Shown here piece by piece: positions 55,779-64,000 of a stretch of 64,000 nt of DNA. The DNA is from Bacillus pumilus (lineage in GTDB: Bacteria; Bacillota; Bacilli; Bacillales; Bacillaceae). The stretch covers positions 2,914,001-2,978,000 of the forward strand of contig NZ_LT906438.1 of the NCBI RefSeq assembly GCF_900186955.1. The letters run 5' to 3'. Made by a program: the position numbers and the translations under genes. The notes beneath the pieces are model-generated. The model was not told the DNA's origin and searched no databases. It saw only the letters and a list, made by a program, of their open reading frames with translations. The stretch's first letter is position 1, and every line of letters begins with the position of its first letter.

Positions 55779-57380
55779 GTGAAAAAAACATTAAGACTGC
55801 AAACACGACTGACGATTTTTGTTTGTATCGTTGTCCTGATCTCCCTTTGTATCACTTTCTTTACGATCTGGTCAGAAACAGCTAAAAACATTCATCAGCA
55901 GGAACGTGACATCGCCCTCTCCACTGCCAAAATGGTCGCAGAGGCTCCGATCACAGCGAAATCATTAGAAGAAAATCGATCGTATTCAGCACTCCGTCAA
56001 TATACAACAAGTGTTCAGCGAATCACCAAAACCGAATTCGTTGTCGTGATGGATATGAACGGCATTCGCAAAACCCATCCAAATCCGCAGAAGATCGGGA
56101 AGCGGTTTGCTGGCGGTGATGAAAAACTAGCATTACAGGGTAAAGAGCATATTAGTACGGCTTCTGGAACACTTGGCAGATCCATGCGTGCTTTTGTTCC
56201 GGTTTATGATCAAAATGGGAAGCAGCTCGGGGCTGTGGCAGTAGGGATTACGTTAAAGGAAATTGACTTGATTATTCATCAAAGCTTACTTCCACTCTAC
56301 TTCGTCATATCGCTCAGTCTTCTTTCTGGTATCATTGGGGCACTCATTGTGGCAAGAAAAGTGAAGAAAATTATGTTTGGACTAGAGCCAGATGAGATTG
56401 CTACATTATTAAAAGAACGAAGCGCCATGCTAGAATCAACAAAAGAAGGGATTCTTGCCGTCGATCAGCACGGTAAAATCAAGCTCGCCAATGCTGAAGC
56501 GAAACGACTCTTTCATAATATGGGCATTATGGTTGATCCTAGAGAACAAGATGTTCAGGTGCTCCTCCCTTCAAGCGGTCTAAAGCAAGTCATTGAAACA
56601 CGCAAGCCGCTACTTGACCGCGACGTGAGAATGAACGGACTGGAGCTCGTATTTAACGAAGTCCCGATTACGGTAAAGGGCGAGATCGTTGGAGCAATCG
56701 CCACCTTCCGTGACAAAACAGAAGTCAAACACTTGGCTGAGCAGCTGAGCGGAGTCAAAATGTATGCAAATGCCCTCCGTGCCCAGTCACATGAATTTAT
56801 GAACAAGCTTCATGTCATTTTAGGATTGGTTCAGCTCAAAAACTACGATGACCTTGGCACTTATATCAAAGATATTGCGATCTATCAGCAGACGGAAACA
56901 AATGAAATCATCAACCATGTGAAAAACTCTGTTTTAGCAGGATTTTTACTAGGAAAACAAAGCTATATCAGGGAACAAGGCGCGACCTTAGAAGTCATAT
57001 GCAGCACACAAGTCCCAAATTCAGAGGACCCGGCAGTGACGCATGATCTCATTACCGTCATTGGCAACCTGTTAAATAACGCACTCGATGCTGTTTCTCA
57101 TACTGAGACAAAAAACATCTCGATCTCATTCCGATACGTTCAGGAGCAGCTTCATATTGAAATTACAGACACAGGTGTTGGTCTCACAAAAAAAGAACAA
57201 GACATCATGTTTGATCAAGGCTTTTCAACTAAAGGAGAAGACAGAGGATTCGGTCTCTACTTCGTTGATCAAAGCATCAAAAAATTGAACGGTCATCTGA
57301 TTGTCACGAGTGAAAAAGGAGAAGGAACGACCTTTAGTCTCCGTATTCCGTATAAACAAAAGGAGGATTCACATGATTAA
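55779..57380 (+). CDS. malK: Malate sensor histidine kinase MalK (YufL)
   Basis: 533 residues with GTG start; AGGGG is about eight bases before it. Two spans (about 13-35 and 170-192) flank a periplasmic PAS-like sensor ([16 protein letters not shown] start, [17 protein letters not shown]). Then a cytoplasmic PAS domain, SpoOB-type H-box [16 protein letters not shown]-box [11 protein letters not shown] and RGFGLYFV. CitA/DcuS family. Overlaps malR by eight bases. Confidence 0.94.
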   Translation: MKKTLRLQTRLTIFVCIVVLISLCITFFTIWSETAKNIHQQERDIALSTAKMVAEAPITAKSLEENRSYSALRQYTTSVQRITKTEFVVVMDMNGIRKTHPNPQKIGKRFAGGDEKLALQGKEHISTASGTLGRSMRAFVPVYDQNGKQLGAVAVGITLKEIDLIIHQSLLPLYFVISLSLLSGIIGALIVARKVKKIMFGLEPDEIATLLKERSAMLESTKEGILAVDQHGKIKLANAEAKRLFHNMGIMVDPREQDVQVLLPSSGLKQVIETRKPLLDRDVRMNGLELVFNEVPITVKGEIVGAIATFRDKTEVKHLAEQLSGVKMYANALRAQSHEFMNKLHVILGLVQLKNYDDLGTYIKDIAIYQQTETNEIINHVKNSVLAGFLLGKQSYIREQGATLEVICSTQVPNSEDPAVTHDLITVIGNLLNNALDAVSHTETKNISISFRYVQEQLHIEITDTGVGLTKKEQDIMFDQGFSTKGEDRGFGLYFVDQSIKKLNGHLIVTSEKGEGTTFSLRIPYKQKEDSHD

Positions 57381-58080
57381 TGTGTTAATAGTAGAAGACG
57401 ACCCAATGGTTGGGGAGCTGAACAAACGCTACCTGACCCAAATCGACGGCTTTGAATTAAAAGGGATTGCCACCTCTTTTCAGCAGGCACTGGACATCTT
57501 AAAAACAGAAGCCATTCACCTTGTACTGCTCGATATTTATATGCCTGGACAAAATGGCCTGGCATTATTATCAGAAATTCGCAAACAAAATCATTCGGTT
57601 GATGTCATTGTCATTTCAGCTGCCAATGAAGTCGACGTGATCCAGCAAACGATGCGAAACGGGGCTGTTGATTATTTGATCAAGCCGTTTGAATTTGAAC
57701 GTTTCCAATCAGCGCTCTCAGAATATAAACGAAAACACGCCTTGTACCAAACGATGAACAGCATCTCGCAAAATGATTTAGATGCGAAGCTCTTTCATAA
57801 AAAAGCAGAGACGGAAAAAGTCCTTCTGCCAAAAGGCCTGACCAAAAGCACACTCAAACTCATCTGGACAAGTATTCAATCATTCGGTCATCAGGCTTTC
57901 ACGACCGAAGACCTAGCGAATCATACAGAAATCTCTCAAGTCTCTATTAGAAAATACTTGAAATTCCTTGAGGACATCGAAGTAGTTGATGTTGAAATGG
58001 CATACGGGACAATTGGACGCCCTGTTTTCCAATATAAACTCAGTACAACAAATATGAATTTAATTCAGCAATATCTATAA
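57373..58080 (+). CDS. malR: Malate response regulator MalR (YufM)
   Basis: 235 residues from [20 protein letters not shown]. Receiver acids EDD near 8-10, phospho-Asp in [11 protein letters not shown] near 57, Lys in [11 protein letters not shown]-terminal helix-turn-helix [26 protein letters not shown] lies inside the malK end. Activates maeN and malic enzyme genes in B. subtilis; maeN is about 5.4 kb downstream here. Confidence 0.94.
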   Translation: MINVLIVEDDPMVGELNKRYLTQIDGFELKGIATSFQQALDILKTEAIHLVLLDIYMPGQNGLALLSEIRKQNHSVDVIVISAANEVDVIQQTMRNGAVDYLIKPFEFERFQSALSEYKRKHALYQTMNSISQNDLDAKLFHKKAETEKVLLPKGLTKSTLKLIWTSIQSFGHQAFTTEDLANHTEISQVSIRKYLKFLEDIEVVDVEMAYGTIGRPVFQYKLSTTNMNLIQQYL

Positions 58081-58086
58081 TTTGAC

Positions 58087-58121
58087 ACATCTGACCTTAT
58101 ACAGAGGCCAGATGTTTTTTT
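58087..58121 (+). terminator. Terminator of malKR
   Basis: ACATCTGACC pairs with GGCCAGATGT with one mismatch, followed by seven T. Confidence 0.8.
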
Positions 58122-58340
58122 ATGGAACACGATGTGACAAACCCCTTGATATCAGTGGTTCCACTGTAGTAGATCACATCACAAAAGCGGCATTATATCA
58201 TATTTCAGCACATAAAAAGACATCGAATTTAGCCTTTTAACATTTTTTTTAAAATAAAACAAATTTCTATTTATTTATTGGATTGGAAATGATAAATTAT
58301 GATTGATTAGTTCAACGAGATATAAGTCTGATGTCTTACA

Positions 58341-58411
58341 TCTTCTCTCCTGTCCTCCATAAGTTTCAGGAGAAAGCAGGATAAAATACCCTATTCAGAA
58401 GGGTGAGAAGA
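58341..58411 (+). promoter_or_regulatory. Branched leader structure upstream of nupN
   Basis: The gap 58122-58474 has no gene. TCTTCTC (58341-58347) pairs with GAGAAGA (58405-58411) and encloses two hairpins: TCCTG/CAGGA extended by CTCC/GGAG, and ACCCT/AGGGT. AAGTTTCAG in the first hairpin (58361-58369) is also fully complementary to CTGAAACTT (58442-58450), just before the ribosome binding site. This permits alternative folds. No known riboswitch was recognised. Confidence 0.42.
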
Positions 58412-58435
58412 GATAGGTCGGTCTTTTTTCGCGAG

Positions 58436-58450
58436 ACTTTTCTGAAACTT
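58436..58450 (+). promoter_or_regulatory. CodY box in front of nupN
   Basis: ACTTTTCTGAAACTT matches the CodY consensus AATTTTCWGAAAATT at 13 of 15 positions. It lies 24 bases before the start codon. CodY represses guanosine uptake through nupNOPQ in B. subtilis, so this is consistent. Confidence 0.75.
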
Positions 58451-58474
58451 TTAAATTTTATAGGGGGTTATGTT

Positions 58475-59557
58475 TTGAAGAAGCGCAAAATTGGACTAGC
58501 ATTGTCCTTAGTCGTAGCAGCAGGAACCATCCTTGGAGCATGCGGCAACTCTGGCTCAAACAGCGGTGAAAGCAAAAAAGATAAAGATCAATTCACTGTT
58601 GCAATGGTAACTGATGTCGGTGGTGTCGATGACAAATCGTTTAACCAATCAGCTTGGGAAGGTTTACAAGCATTTGGAAAAGACAACAATCTAAAAAAAG
58701 GTAAAAACGGCTTTGATTACTTACAATCTAAATCAGACGCTGACTATACAACAAACTTAAACACACTTGCTCGTGAGAAATTCGACCTTATTTACGGAAT
58801 TGGTTTCTTAATGCAAGATTCTATTAGTGAAATTGCAGATCAGCGTAAGAAAAACCACTTTGCCATCGTTGATGCTGTCGTGAAAAAAGACAACGTAGCC
58901 AGCATTGTGTTCAACGAAAATGAAGGATCATTCCTTGTGGGTGTTGCGGCTGCTCTTTCTACAAAATCAAATAAAATTGGTTTTGTTGGCGGCGTTGATT
59001 CTGAATTAGTCAGAAAATTCGAAGTTGGTTTCCGTGCAGGCGTTGAAGCAGCTAACCCGAAAGCAAAAGTTGAAGTGAAATATGCTGGTGCATTCGATAA
59101 GGCAGACATCGGGAAAGCAACAGCTGAAAGCATGTACAAATCCGGCGTCGACATCATTTATCATGCTGCTGGCGGCACTGGAACTGGTGTTTTCACAGAA
59201 GCGAAAAACCTGAAAAAAGCGGATCCTAACCGTAAAGTTTGGGTCATCGGTGTAGATAAAGACCAGTATGACGAAGGAAAAGTACCTGGAACAAAACAAA
59301 GTGTCACCCTTACTTCTATGGTTAAGAAAGTAGACAAAGCGGTACAAGACTTAACAACGAAAGCAAAAGAAGGTAAGTTCCCTGGCGGCGAAGTGATCAC
59401 ATATGGTCTGAAAGAAGGCGCTCTTGACATTTCTCCATCTCAGGACAACCTTAATAAAGATGTATTGAAGAAAGTAGAAGAATGGAAACAAAAAATCATC
59501 AAGGGCGAAATTAAAATCCCTGCAACACGTGATGAACTAAAAGATTTTAAAGCTTAA
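58475..59557 (+). CDS. nupN: Guanosine-binding lipoprotein NupN (YufN)
   Basis: 360 residues, TTG start at 58475 after AGGGGG. Lipoprotein signal with lipobox LGAC ([13 protein letters not shown]). BMP family: [20 protein letters not shown] and [20 protein letters not shown] are the nucleoside-binding lipoprotein signatures. First gene of an ABC uptake system (nupO, P, Q). Followed by a strong hairpin that likely protects or limits its message. Confidence 0.93.
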   Translation: MKKRKIGLALSLVVAAGTILGACGNSGSNSGESKKDKDQFTVAMVTDVGGVDDKSFNQSAWEGLQAFGKDNNLKKGKNGFDYLQSKSDADYTTNLNTLAREKFDLIYGIGFLMQDSISEIADQRKKNHFAIVDAVVKKDNVASIVFNENEGSFLVGVAAALSTKSNKIGFVGGVDSELVRKFEVGFRAGVEAANPKAKVEVKYAGAFDKADIGKATAESMYKSGVDIIYHAAGGTGTGVFTEAKNLKKADPNRKVWVIGVDKDQYDEGKVPGTKQSVTLTSMVKKVDKAVQDLTTKAKEGKFPGGEVITYGLKEGALDISPSQDNLNKDVLKKVEEWKQKIIKGEIKIPATRDELKDFKA

Positions 59558-59629
59558 TTTGAACATCGGGATAAGCGCGCCTTATCCCCTTGTTTCTCCT
59601 TTACCTCCTCTTTATTCGTAAAAGGTGGT

Positions 59630-59670
59630 AAAAGAAAAGCTGCAGCCTCGTTTTGCAGCTTTTCTTTTGC
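59630..59670 (+). terminator. Strong hairpin between nupN and nupO
   Basis: AAAAGAAAAGCTGCA and TGCAGCTTTTCTTTT form a perfect 15-bp stem around a 9-base loop. It may act as partial terminator or 3' stabiliser so that the binding protein is made in excess over the transporter. Confidence 0.82.
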
Positions 59671-59716
59671 TAGTTTTTATCTTCATCAGCACCCTAAAAA
59701 AGGAGCGGTTAAACCT

Positions 59717-61252
59717 GTGGATTATGTCATTGAAATGTTGAATATACGCAAAGAATTCCCTGGCATTGTAGCAAACGATAACATTACGTTGCAGCTGAAA
59801 AAGGGCGAAATTCATGCGCTGCTTGGTGAAAACGGCGCTGGAAAATCAACGCTCATGAACGTGCTTTTCGGTCTTTACCAGCCTGAAAAAGGTGAAATCA
59901 AGGTTCACGGAAAACCTGTGACCATCTCTAGCCCGAATGATGCTAGTGATTTAGGCATCGGTATGGTGCATCAGCACTTTATGCTTGTCGATACCTTCAC
60001 CGTCGCTGAAAACATCATTTTAGGAAAAGAGCCCAAGAAATTTGGAAAGATCGACAAAGAACAAGCCATACAGCAAGTACAAGAGCTTTCTGACCGCTAT
60101 GGTTTAAAAATAGACCCTGCCGCCAAAGTATCTGACATCTCTGTTGGCATGCAGCAGCGTGCAGAAATTTTAAAAACACTTTATCGCGGCGCTGATATTT
60201 TGATCTTCGACGAACCAACAGCCGTCTTAACACCTCAAGAAATTAAAGAACTCATACAAATTATGAAAAACTTAATCAATGAAGGCAAATCCATTATTTT
60301 AATTACCCATAAGCTGAAAGAAATTATGGATGCATGTCACCGCGTCACCATTATCCGAAAAGGCCAAGGCATTCGTACACTTGATGTGGAAAGCACAAAC
60401 AAAGATGAGCTTGCAAGCCTCATGGTCGGCCGTGAAGTTTCATTTAAGACAGACAAAAAAGACGCCTCTCCTGCTGAAGAAGTGCTTCAAATTCAGGATC
60501 TTACGGTAAAAGACGCGCGAGGTATTGAAGCGGTCAAACATCTCAACCTCTCAGTAAAGGCTGGAGAAATTGTTGGTATTGCTGGAGTCGATGGCAATGG
60601 TCAATCTGAATTGATTGAAGCCATTACTGGTCTAAAAAAATCAGAATCTGGCACGATCATGCTAAACGGGAAAGCCATTCAAAATCTTCCGCCTCGTAAG
60701 GTGACCGAATCTGGAATTGGACATATTCCTCAAGACCGTCATAAACACGGACTGGTGCTTGATTTTTCAATAGGAGAAAATATTTCGTTACAAACGTATT
60801 ACCAGCGTCCATACTCAAAATTTGGCTTGATGAATATGAAAAATATATACCAAAAGGCAAAGCAAATCATTGCCGAGTATGACGTAAGAACACCGAGTGA
60901 ATATACAGAGGCACGCGCCCTGTCAGGCGGGAATCAGCAAAAAGCCATTATTGGCCGTGAAGTTGACCGCAATCCCGATTTATTAATTGCCGCTCAACCG
61001 ACACGTGGACTTGATGTTGGTGCGATTGAATTTGTTCATAAGCGCCTCATTGAGCAAAGGGACACAGGCAAAGCCGTCCTCCTCATCTCATTTGAGCTTG
61101 ATGAAATTATGAATGTCAGTGATAAGATTGCTGTTATATTCGAAGGTAGCATTATTGCCATCGTTGATCCAAAAGAAACAACAGAGCAAGAGCTTGGTCT
61201 ATTAATGGCTGGAAGTACGCAACAGGAAGTGGGGAAAGAAGCAAATGTCTAA
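59717..61252 (+). CDS. nupO: Guanosine ABC transporter ATPase NupO (YufO)
   Basis: 511 residues, GTG start. Two ATPase domains: Walker A GENGAGKSTLMN with signature SVGMQQRAEIL and LIFDEPTAVL in the first; a degenerate Walker A (GVDGNGQSELIEA) with LSGGNQQKAIIG and LLIAAQPTRGLD in the second. This arrangement is normal for sugar and nucleoside transporters of this type. Overlaps nupP by eight bases. Confidence 0.94.
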   Translation: MDYVIEMLNIRKEFPGIVANDNITLQLKKGEIHALLGENGAGKSTLMNVLFGLYQPEKGEIKVHGKPVTISSPNDASDLGIGMVHQHFMLVDTFTVAENIILGKEPKKFGKIDKEQAIQQVQELSDRYGLKIDPAAKVSDISVGMQQRAEILKTLYRGADILIFDEPTAVLTPQEIKELIQIMKNLINEGKSIILITHKLKEIMDACHRVTIIRKGQGIRTLDVESTNKDELASLMVGREVSFKTDKKDASPAEEVLQIQDLTVKDARGIEAVKHLNLSVKAGEIVGIAGVDGNGQSELIEAITGLKKSESGTIMLNGKAIQNLPPRKVTESGIGHIPQDRHKHGLVLDFSIGENISLQTYYQRPYSKFGLMNMKNIYQKAKQIIAEYDVRTPSEYTEARALSGGNQQKAIIGREVDRNPDLLIAAQPTRGLDVGAIEFVHKRLIEQRDTGKAVLLISFELDEIMNVSDKIAVIFEGSIIAIVDPKETTEQELGLLMAGSTQQEVGKEANV

Positions 61253-62291
61253 TCGCTTAACAAATCTGCTTATTCCGCTTATAGCCATTGTACTTGGTCT
61301 TTTTGTTGGGGCCATTATTATGCTGGCAAGCGGTTATAGTGTCATCGAAGGCTATGGCGCCCTTTGGAATGGCGTCTTCGGTGAAACCTATTATATGGGA
61401 GAAACCATCAGACAAGTGACACCTTACATTTTATCAGGGCTTGCTGTTGCTTTTGCATTTCGGACAGGTCTCTTTAATATCGGTGTAGAAGGTCAAATGC
61501 TGATTGGCTGGGTAGCTGCTGTATGGATCGGTACAACTGTCCATGCACCTATGTACATCCATCTGCCACTTGCACTCATCACCGCAGCTGCTGCTGGTGC
61601 ATTATGGGGCTTTATTCCTGGGTTTTTAAAGGCTCGTTTTTATGTTCATGAAGTGATTGTCACGATCATGATGAACTACATTGCCCTTCATGTGACGAAC
61701 TATTTGATTTCAAATGTCTTAACAAATAATAAAGATAAAACAGAAAAAATCGATGCCACTGCCTCGCTTCGCTCTGGTTTCTTTGAACAAATCACCGATT
61801 TCTCCCGGATGCATAATGGTATTTTTGTTGCCATTATAGCTGCGGTCGTGATGTGGGTCATTATTCAAAAAACCTCTAAAGGCTTTGAATTGCGGGCTGT
61901 TGGAATGAACCAGCAGGCATCCCATTATGCCGGTATGAATGTTCGCCGCAATATCATTTATGCGATGCTCATTTCAGGTGCTTTTGCAGGTCTTGCAGGC
62001 GCAATGGAAGGTCTTGGTACATTTGAATATGCATCAATTAAAGGCTCGTTTACCGGTGTAGGTTTTGACGGAATCGCCGTCGCTTTATTAGGTGGAAATA
62101 CTGCTGTTGGTGTAGTTCTTGCTGCACTGCTGCTTGGTGGATTGAAGGTCGGCGCTTTAAATATGCCACTTGAATCTGGCGTACCAACTGAGGTCGTTGA
62201 TATTGTCATTGCGATCATTATTCTTTTCGTCGCCTCAAGCTATATTATCCGTCTTGTGATGAACCAAATGAAGAAAAAGGGGGGAAAATAA
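61245..62291 (+). CDS. nupP: Guanosine ABC transporter permease NupP (YufP)
   Basis: 348 residues, about ten spans. FRTGLFNIGVEGQMLIGWVA and GFDGIAVALLGGNTAVGVVL are conserved in the BPD-transporter-2 (RbsC/YufP) family. Starts within the end of nupO and ends directly before nupQ. Confidence 0.93.
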   Translation: MSNRLTNLLIPLIAIVLGLFVGAIIMLASGYSVIEGYGALWNGVFGETYYMGETIRQVTPYILSGLAVAFAFRTGLFNIGVEGQMLIGWVAAVWIGTTVHAPMYIHLPLALITAAAAGALWGFIPGFLKARFYVHEVIVTIMMNYIALHVTNYLISNVLTNNKDKTEKIDATASLRSGFFEQITDFSRMHNGIFVAIIAAVVMWVIIQKTSKGFELRAVGMNQQASHYAGMNVRRNIIYAMLISGAFAGLAGAMEGLGTFEYASIKGSFTGVGFDGIAVALLGGNTAVGVVLAALLLGGLKVGALNMPLESGVPTEVVDIVIAIIILFVASSYIIRLVMNQMKKKGGK

Positions 62292-63251
62292 GTGGGATTT
62301 CTGCAAATTCTTGAAATCATCGTCCCAGCAACACTTGTCTATGCTGCACCACTTATTTTAACCGCTCTTGGAGGCGTCTTTTCAGAAAGATCAGGTGTTG
62401 TGAATATCGGTCTTGAAGGTTTGATGGTCGTCGGAGCATTTTCCAGTATTATCTTTAACTTGTTTTTTGCTGATACATTTGGCGCCTTGACCCCGTGGCT
62501 TGGGCTCCTCGTTGGAATGGCGATTGGCGGATTGTTCTCTCTCATTCATGCAGTTGCGACCATTACATTCCGTGCAGATCAAACGGTCAGTGGTGTTGCG
62601 ATTAACATGCTGGCACTTGGCGCTACGCTGTTTGTCGTGAAACTCATTTACGGGAAAGCTCAAACAGATAAAATTACAGAGCCTTTCTATAAAGGTGATA
62701 TTCCCCTTTTAAGTGACATTCCGATAATTGGCGATATCTTCTTTAAAGATGTTTATTATACGTCCATACTCGCATTAGCGCTTGCGGTTGTTGCTTGGTT
62801 TGTTTTATTTAAAATGCCGTTTGGTCTTCGTCTTCGTGCAGTCGGAGAACATCCAATGGCTGCTGATACAATGGGAATCAAAGTGTACCGGATGCGCTAT
62901 ATCGGTGTCTTTATTAGTGGACTGTTTGGTGGTCTTGGCGGAGCTGTTTATGCGTCAACCATCGCTCTTGATTTCTCACATGCAACCATTACTGGACAAG
63001 GCTTCATCGCACTAGCTGCACTTGTCTTCGGTAAATGGCACCCATTCGGCGCAATGGGCGCTGCTTTATTCTTTGGATTTGCTCAAAGTTTAAGCATTAT
63101 TGGCTCTCTCCTGCCGCTCTTCCAAGATATACCGAACGTGTATATGCTCATTGCACCATATGTGCTGACCATCCTAGCACTCACTGGCTTCATCGGCCGA
63201 GCAGATGCACCGAAAGCACTTGGGACACCTTATTTAAAAGGAAAACGATAA
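62292..63251 (+). CDS. nupQ: Guanosine ABC transporter permease NupQ (YufQ)
   Basis: 319 residues, GTG start immediately after the nupP stop with GGGGGG before it. SERSGVVNIGLEGLMVVGAF and GLGGAVYASTIALDFSHATI fit the second permease of this family. Likely pairs with NupP. A terminator follows. Confidence 0.93.
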   Translation: MGFLQILEIIVPATLVYAAPLILTALGGVFSERSGVVNIGLEGLMVVGAFSSIIFNLFFADTFGALTPWLGLLVGMAIGGLFSLIHAVATITFRADQTVSGVAINMLALGATLFVVKLIYGKAQTDKITEPFYKGDIPLLSDIPIIGDIFFKDVYYTSILALALAVVAWFVLFKMPFGLRLRAVGEHPMAADTMGIKVYRMRYIGVFISGLFGGLGGAVYASTIALDFSHATITGQGFIALAALVFGKWHPFGAMGAALFFGFAQSLSIIGSLLPLFQDIPNVYMLIAPYVLTILALTGFIGRADAPKALGTPYLKGKR

Positions 63252-63269
63252 TAACGATGCATGATCAAT

Positions 63270-63304
63270 CCCCTGAAGGATAAACTACCTTCAGGGGATT
63301 TTTG
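63270..63304 (+). terminator. Terminator of nupNOPQ
   Basis: CCCCTGAAGG and CCTTCAGGGG form a perfect 10-bp stem around ATAAACTA, followed by ATTTTTG. Confidence 0.9.
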
Positions 63305-63426
63305 TATGATAAAAACATAAAAACTCCTGTTTATTTTACTTTTATTACACTTAATTTAGTTTAATAAATAGATGAGTGTCACAGAATCTTCTACAATTGA
63401 GACAAATAGCATTTGGGGGTGTTTAT

Positions 63427-64000
63427 GTGGCTAATACACAACAATTGAAATCGATTACAGACGATTCTGACAATAATAAAAGCGTTTTCCGTAAGATCAT
63501 GTCTTGGAAAATTGGTGTTATTGACTTACCTGTGTATTTAGTACTTGCAGCGATTATTTTAACTGCCGCTTATTTTAATAAAATTCCAGCAAATATGCTT
63601 GGTGGTTTCGCTGTTATTATGATTTTGGGGATTTTCCTTGGAGATATAGGACAACGTATTCCGATATTAAAAGATATTGGTGGACCGGCGATTCTTTCTT
63701 TATTCGTACCATCGTTCCTGGTCTTTTTTCATGTTCTGAATCCGAACTCGTTGGAAGCGGTTACGTCTCTTATGAAGACGTCGAACTTCCTTTACTTCTA
63801 TATTTCTGCTCTTGTAGTAGGTAGTATTCTTGGGATGCAGCGAACTGTTTTAGTACAAGGCCTTATTCGTATGTTTGTTCCTCTTGTTGCAGGTACAATT
63901 GCAGCTGTGACTGCCGGAATTCTTGTTGGTCTTTTAGTTGGTTACACACCGCATCATTCGTTCTTCTTTATTATTGTTCCGATTATTGCCGGTGGTGTTG
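63427..64000 (+). CDS. maeN: Na+/malate symporter MaeN (5' part)
   Basis: 191 codons to the window end; GTG start at 63427 behind TTGGGGGTG (the ATG at 63425 leads to an early stop). KIGVIDLPVYLVLAAIILTA and GGFAVIMILGIFLGDIGQRI are typical of the 2-hydroxycarboxylate transporter family. Upstream, AT-rich direct repeats around TTTTATTACAC (63340-63370) may bind MalR; TACAAT at 63392-63397 is a possible -10 with no clear -35, as expected for an activated promoter. Confidence 0.9.
   Translation, partial: MANTQQLKSITDDSDNNKSVFRKIMSWKIGVIDLPVYLVLAAIILTAAYFNKIPANMLGGFAVIMILGIFLGDIGQRIPILKDIGGPAILSLFVPSFLVFFHVLNPNSLEAVTSLMKTSNFLYFYISALVVGSILGMQRTVLVQGLIRMFVPLVAGTIAAVTAGILVGLLVGYTPHHSFFFIIVPIIAGGV

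Noticed and set aside
58381..58475. T-box or purine riboswitch in front of nupN
   Set aside because: The AGGGTGG-type T-box motif and the conserved purine riboswitch junction bases are absent; only a generic branched fold was seen.

Overview
The window is from a Bacillus chromosome, most likely the B. pumilus / B. safensis / B. altitudinis group. The reasons are a gene order almost identical to the yub-yug-yux-yuf region of B. subtilis, low-GC Bacillus codon use with strong AGGAGG ribosome binding sites, and a PBSX/skin-type prophage. The species call is inference; the genus is well supported. No rRNA, tRNA, IS element or CRISPR array was seen.

Region 1 (1 to about 16963) is part of a PBSX/skin-type defective prophage, read leftwards except for its repressor. 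In transcription order it holds a Cro-like regulator, several tiny early ORFs, a RusA-like protein with no visible active site, xtrA, the late sigma-like factor xpf, terminase (xtmA, xtmB), portal, protease/scaffold, capsid, head-tail connectors, sheath, tail tube, tail chaperone with a -1 frameshift, and a long tape-measure protein that runs off the left edge. A type I toxin-antitoxin pair sits between tail tube and tail chaperone, where skin carries txpA/ratA. The replication/recombination module expected between the early genes and the RusA-like gene is missing. Four near-identical operators lie between the divergent regulators.

Region 2 (17 to 23.7 kb) holds two small exported proteins of unknown function, a lone biotin synthase under a BirA operator, undecaprenyl-diphosphatase, a YubA-like permease, a DoxX-like protein, an oxidoreductase with a candidate CcpA site, and a DJ-1-type stress protein.

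Region 3 (23.7 to 32.2 kb) holds four tandem chemoreceptors of the McpA/McpB/TlpA/TlpB family. Two or three have sigma-D-like promoters. One (25913-27889) has no sigma-D promoter and has its two charged amino-acid-binding residues swapped in sign.

Region 4 (32.3 to 55.6 kb) is the conserved housekeeping and sporulation stretch: tgl, nitronate monooxygenase-like, yugU, yugS, yugP, yugO, yugN, a GerPA/GerPF-like gene, pgi, two iron alcohol dehydrogenases, yugI, alaT/alaR, yugF, yugE, patB, kinB, kapB, kapD, yuxJ, pbpD (frameshifted here), yuxK and yufK. Points of interest are a large structured element after pgi and a hairpin between the ribosome binding site and the UUG start of yugS.

Region 5 (55.7 to 64 kb) holds the malate two-component system malK-malR, the guanosine ABC transporter operon nupNOPQ with a CodY box and a branched leader RNA, and the start of the malate symporter maeN, the expected MalR target.
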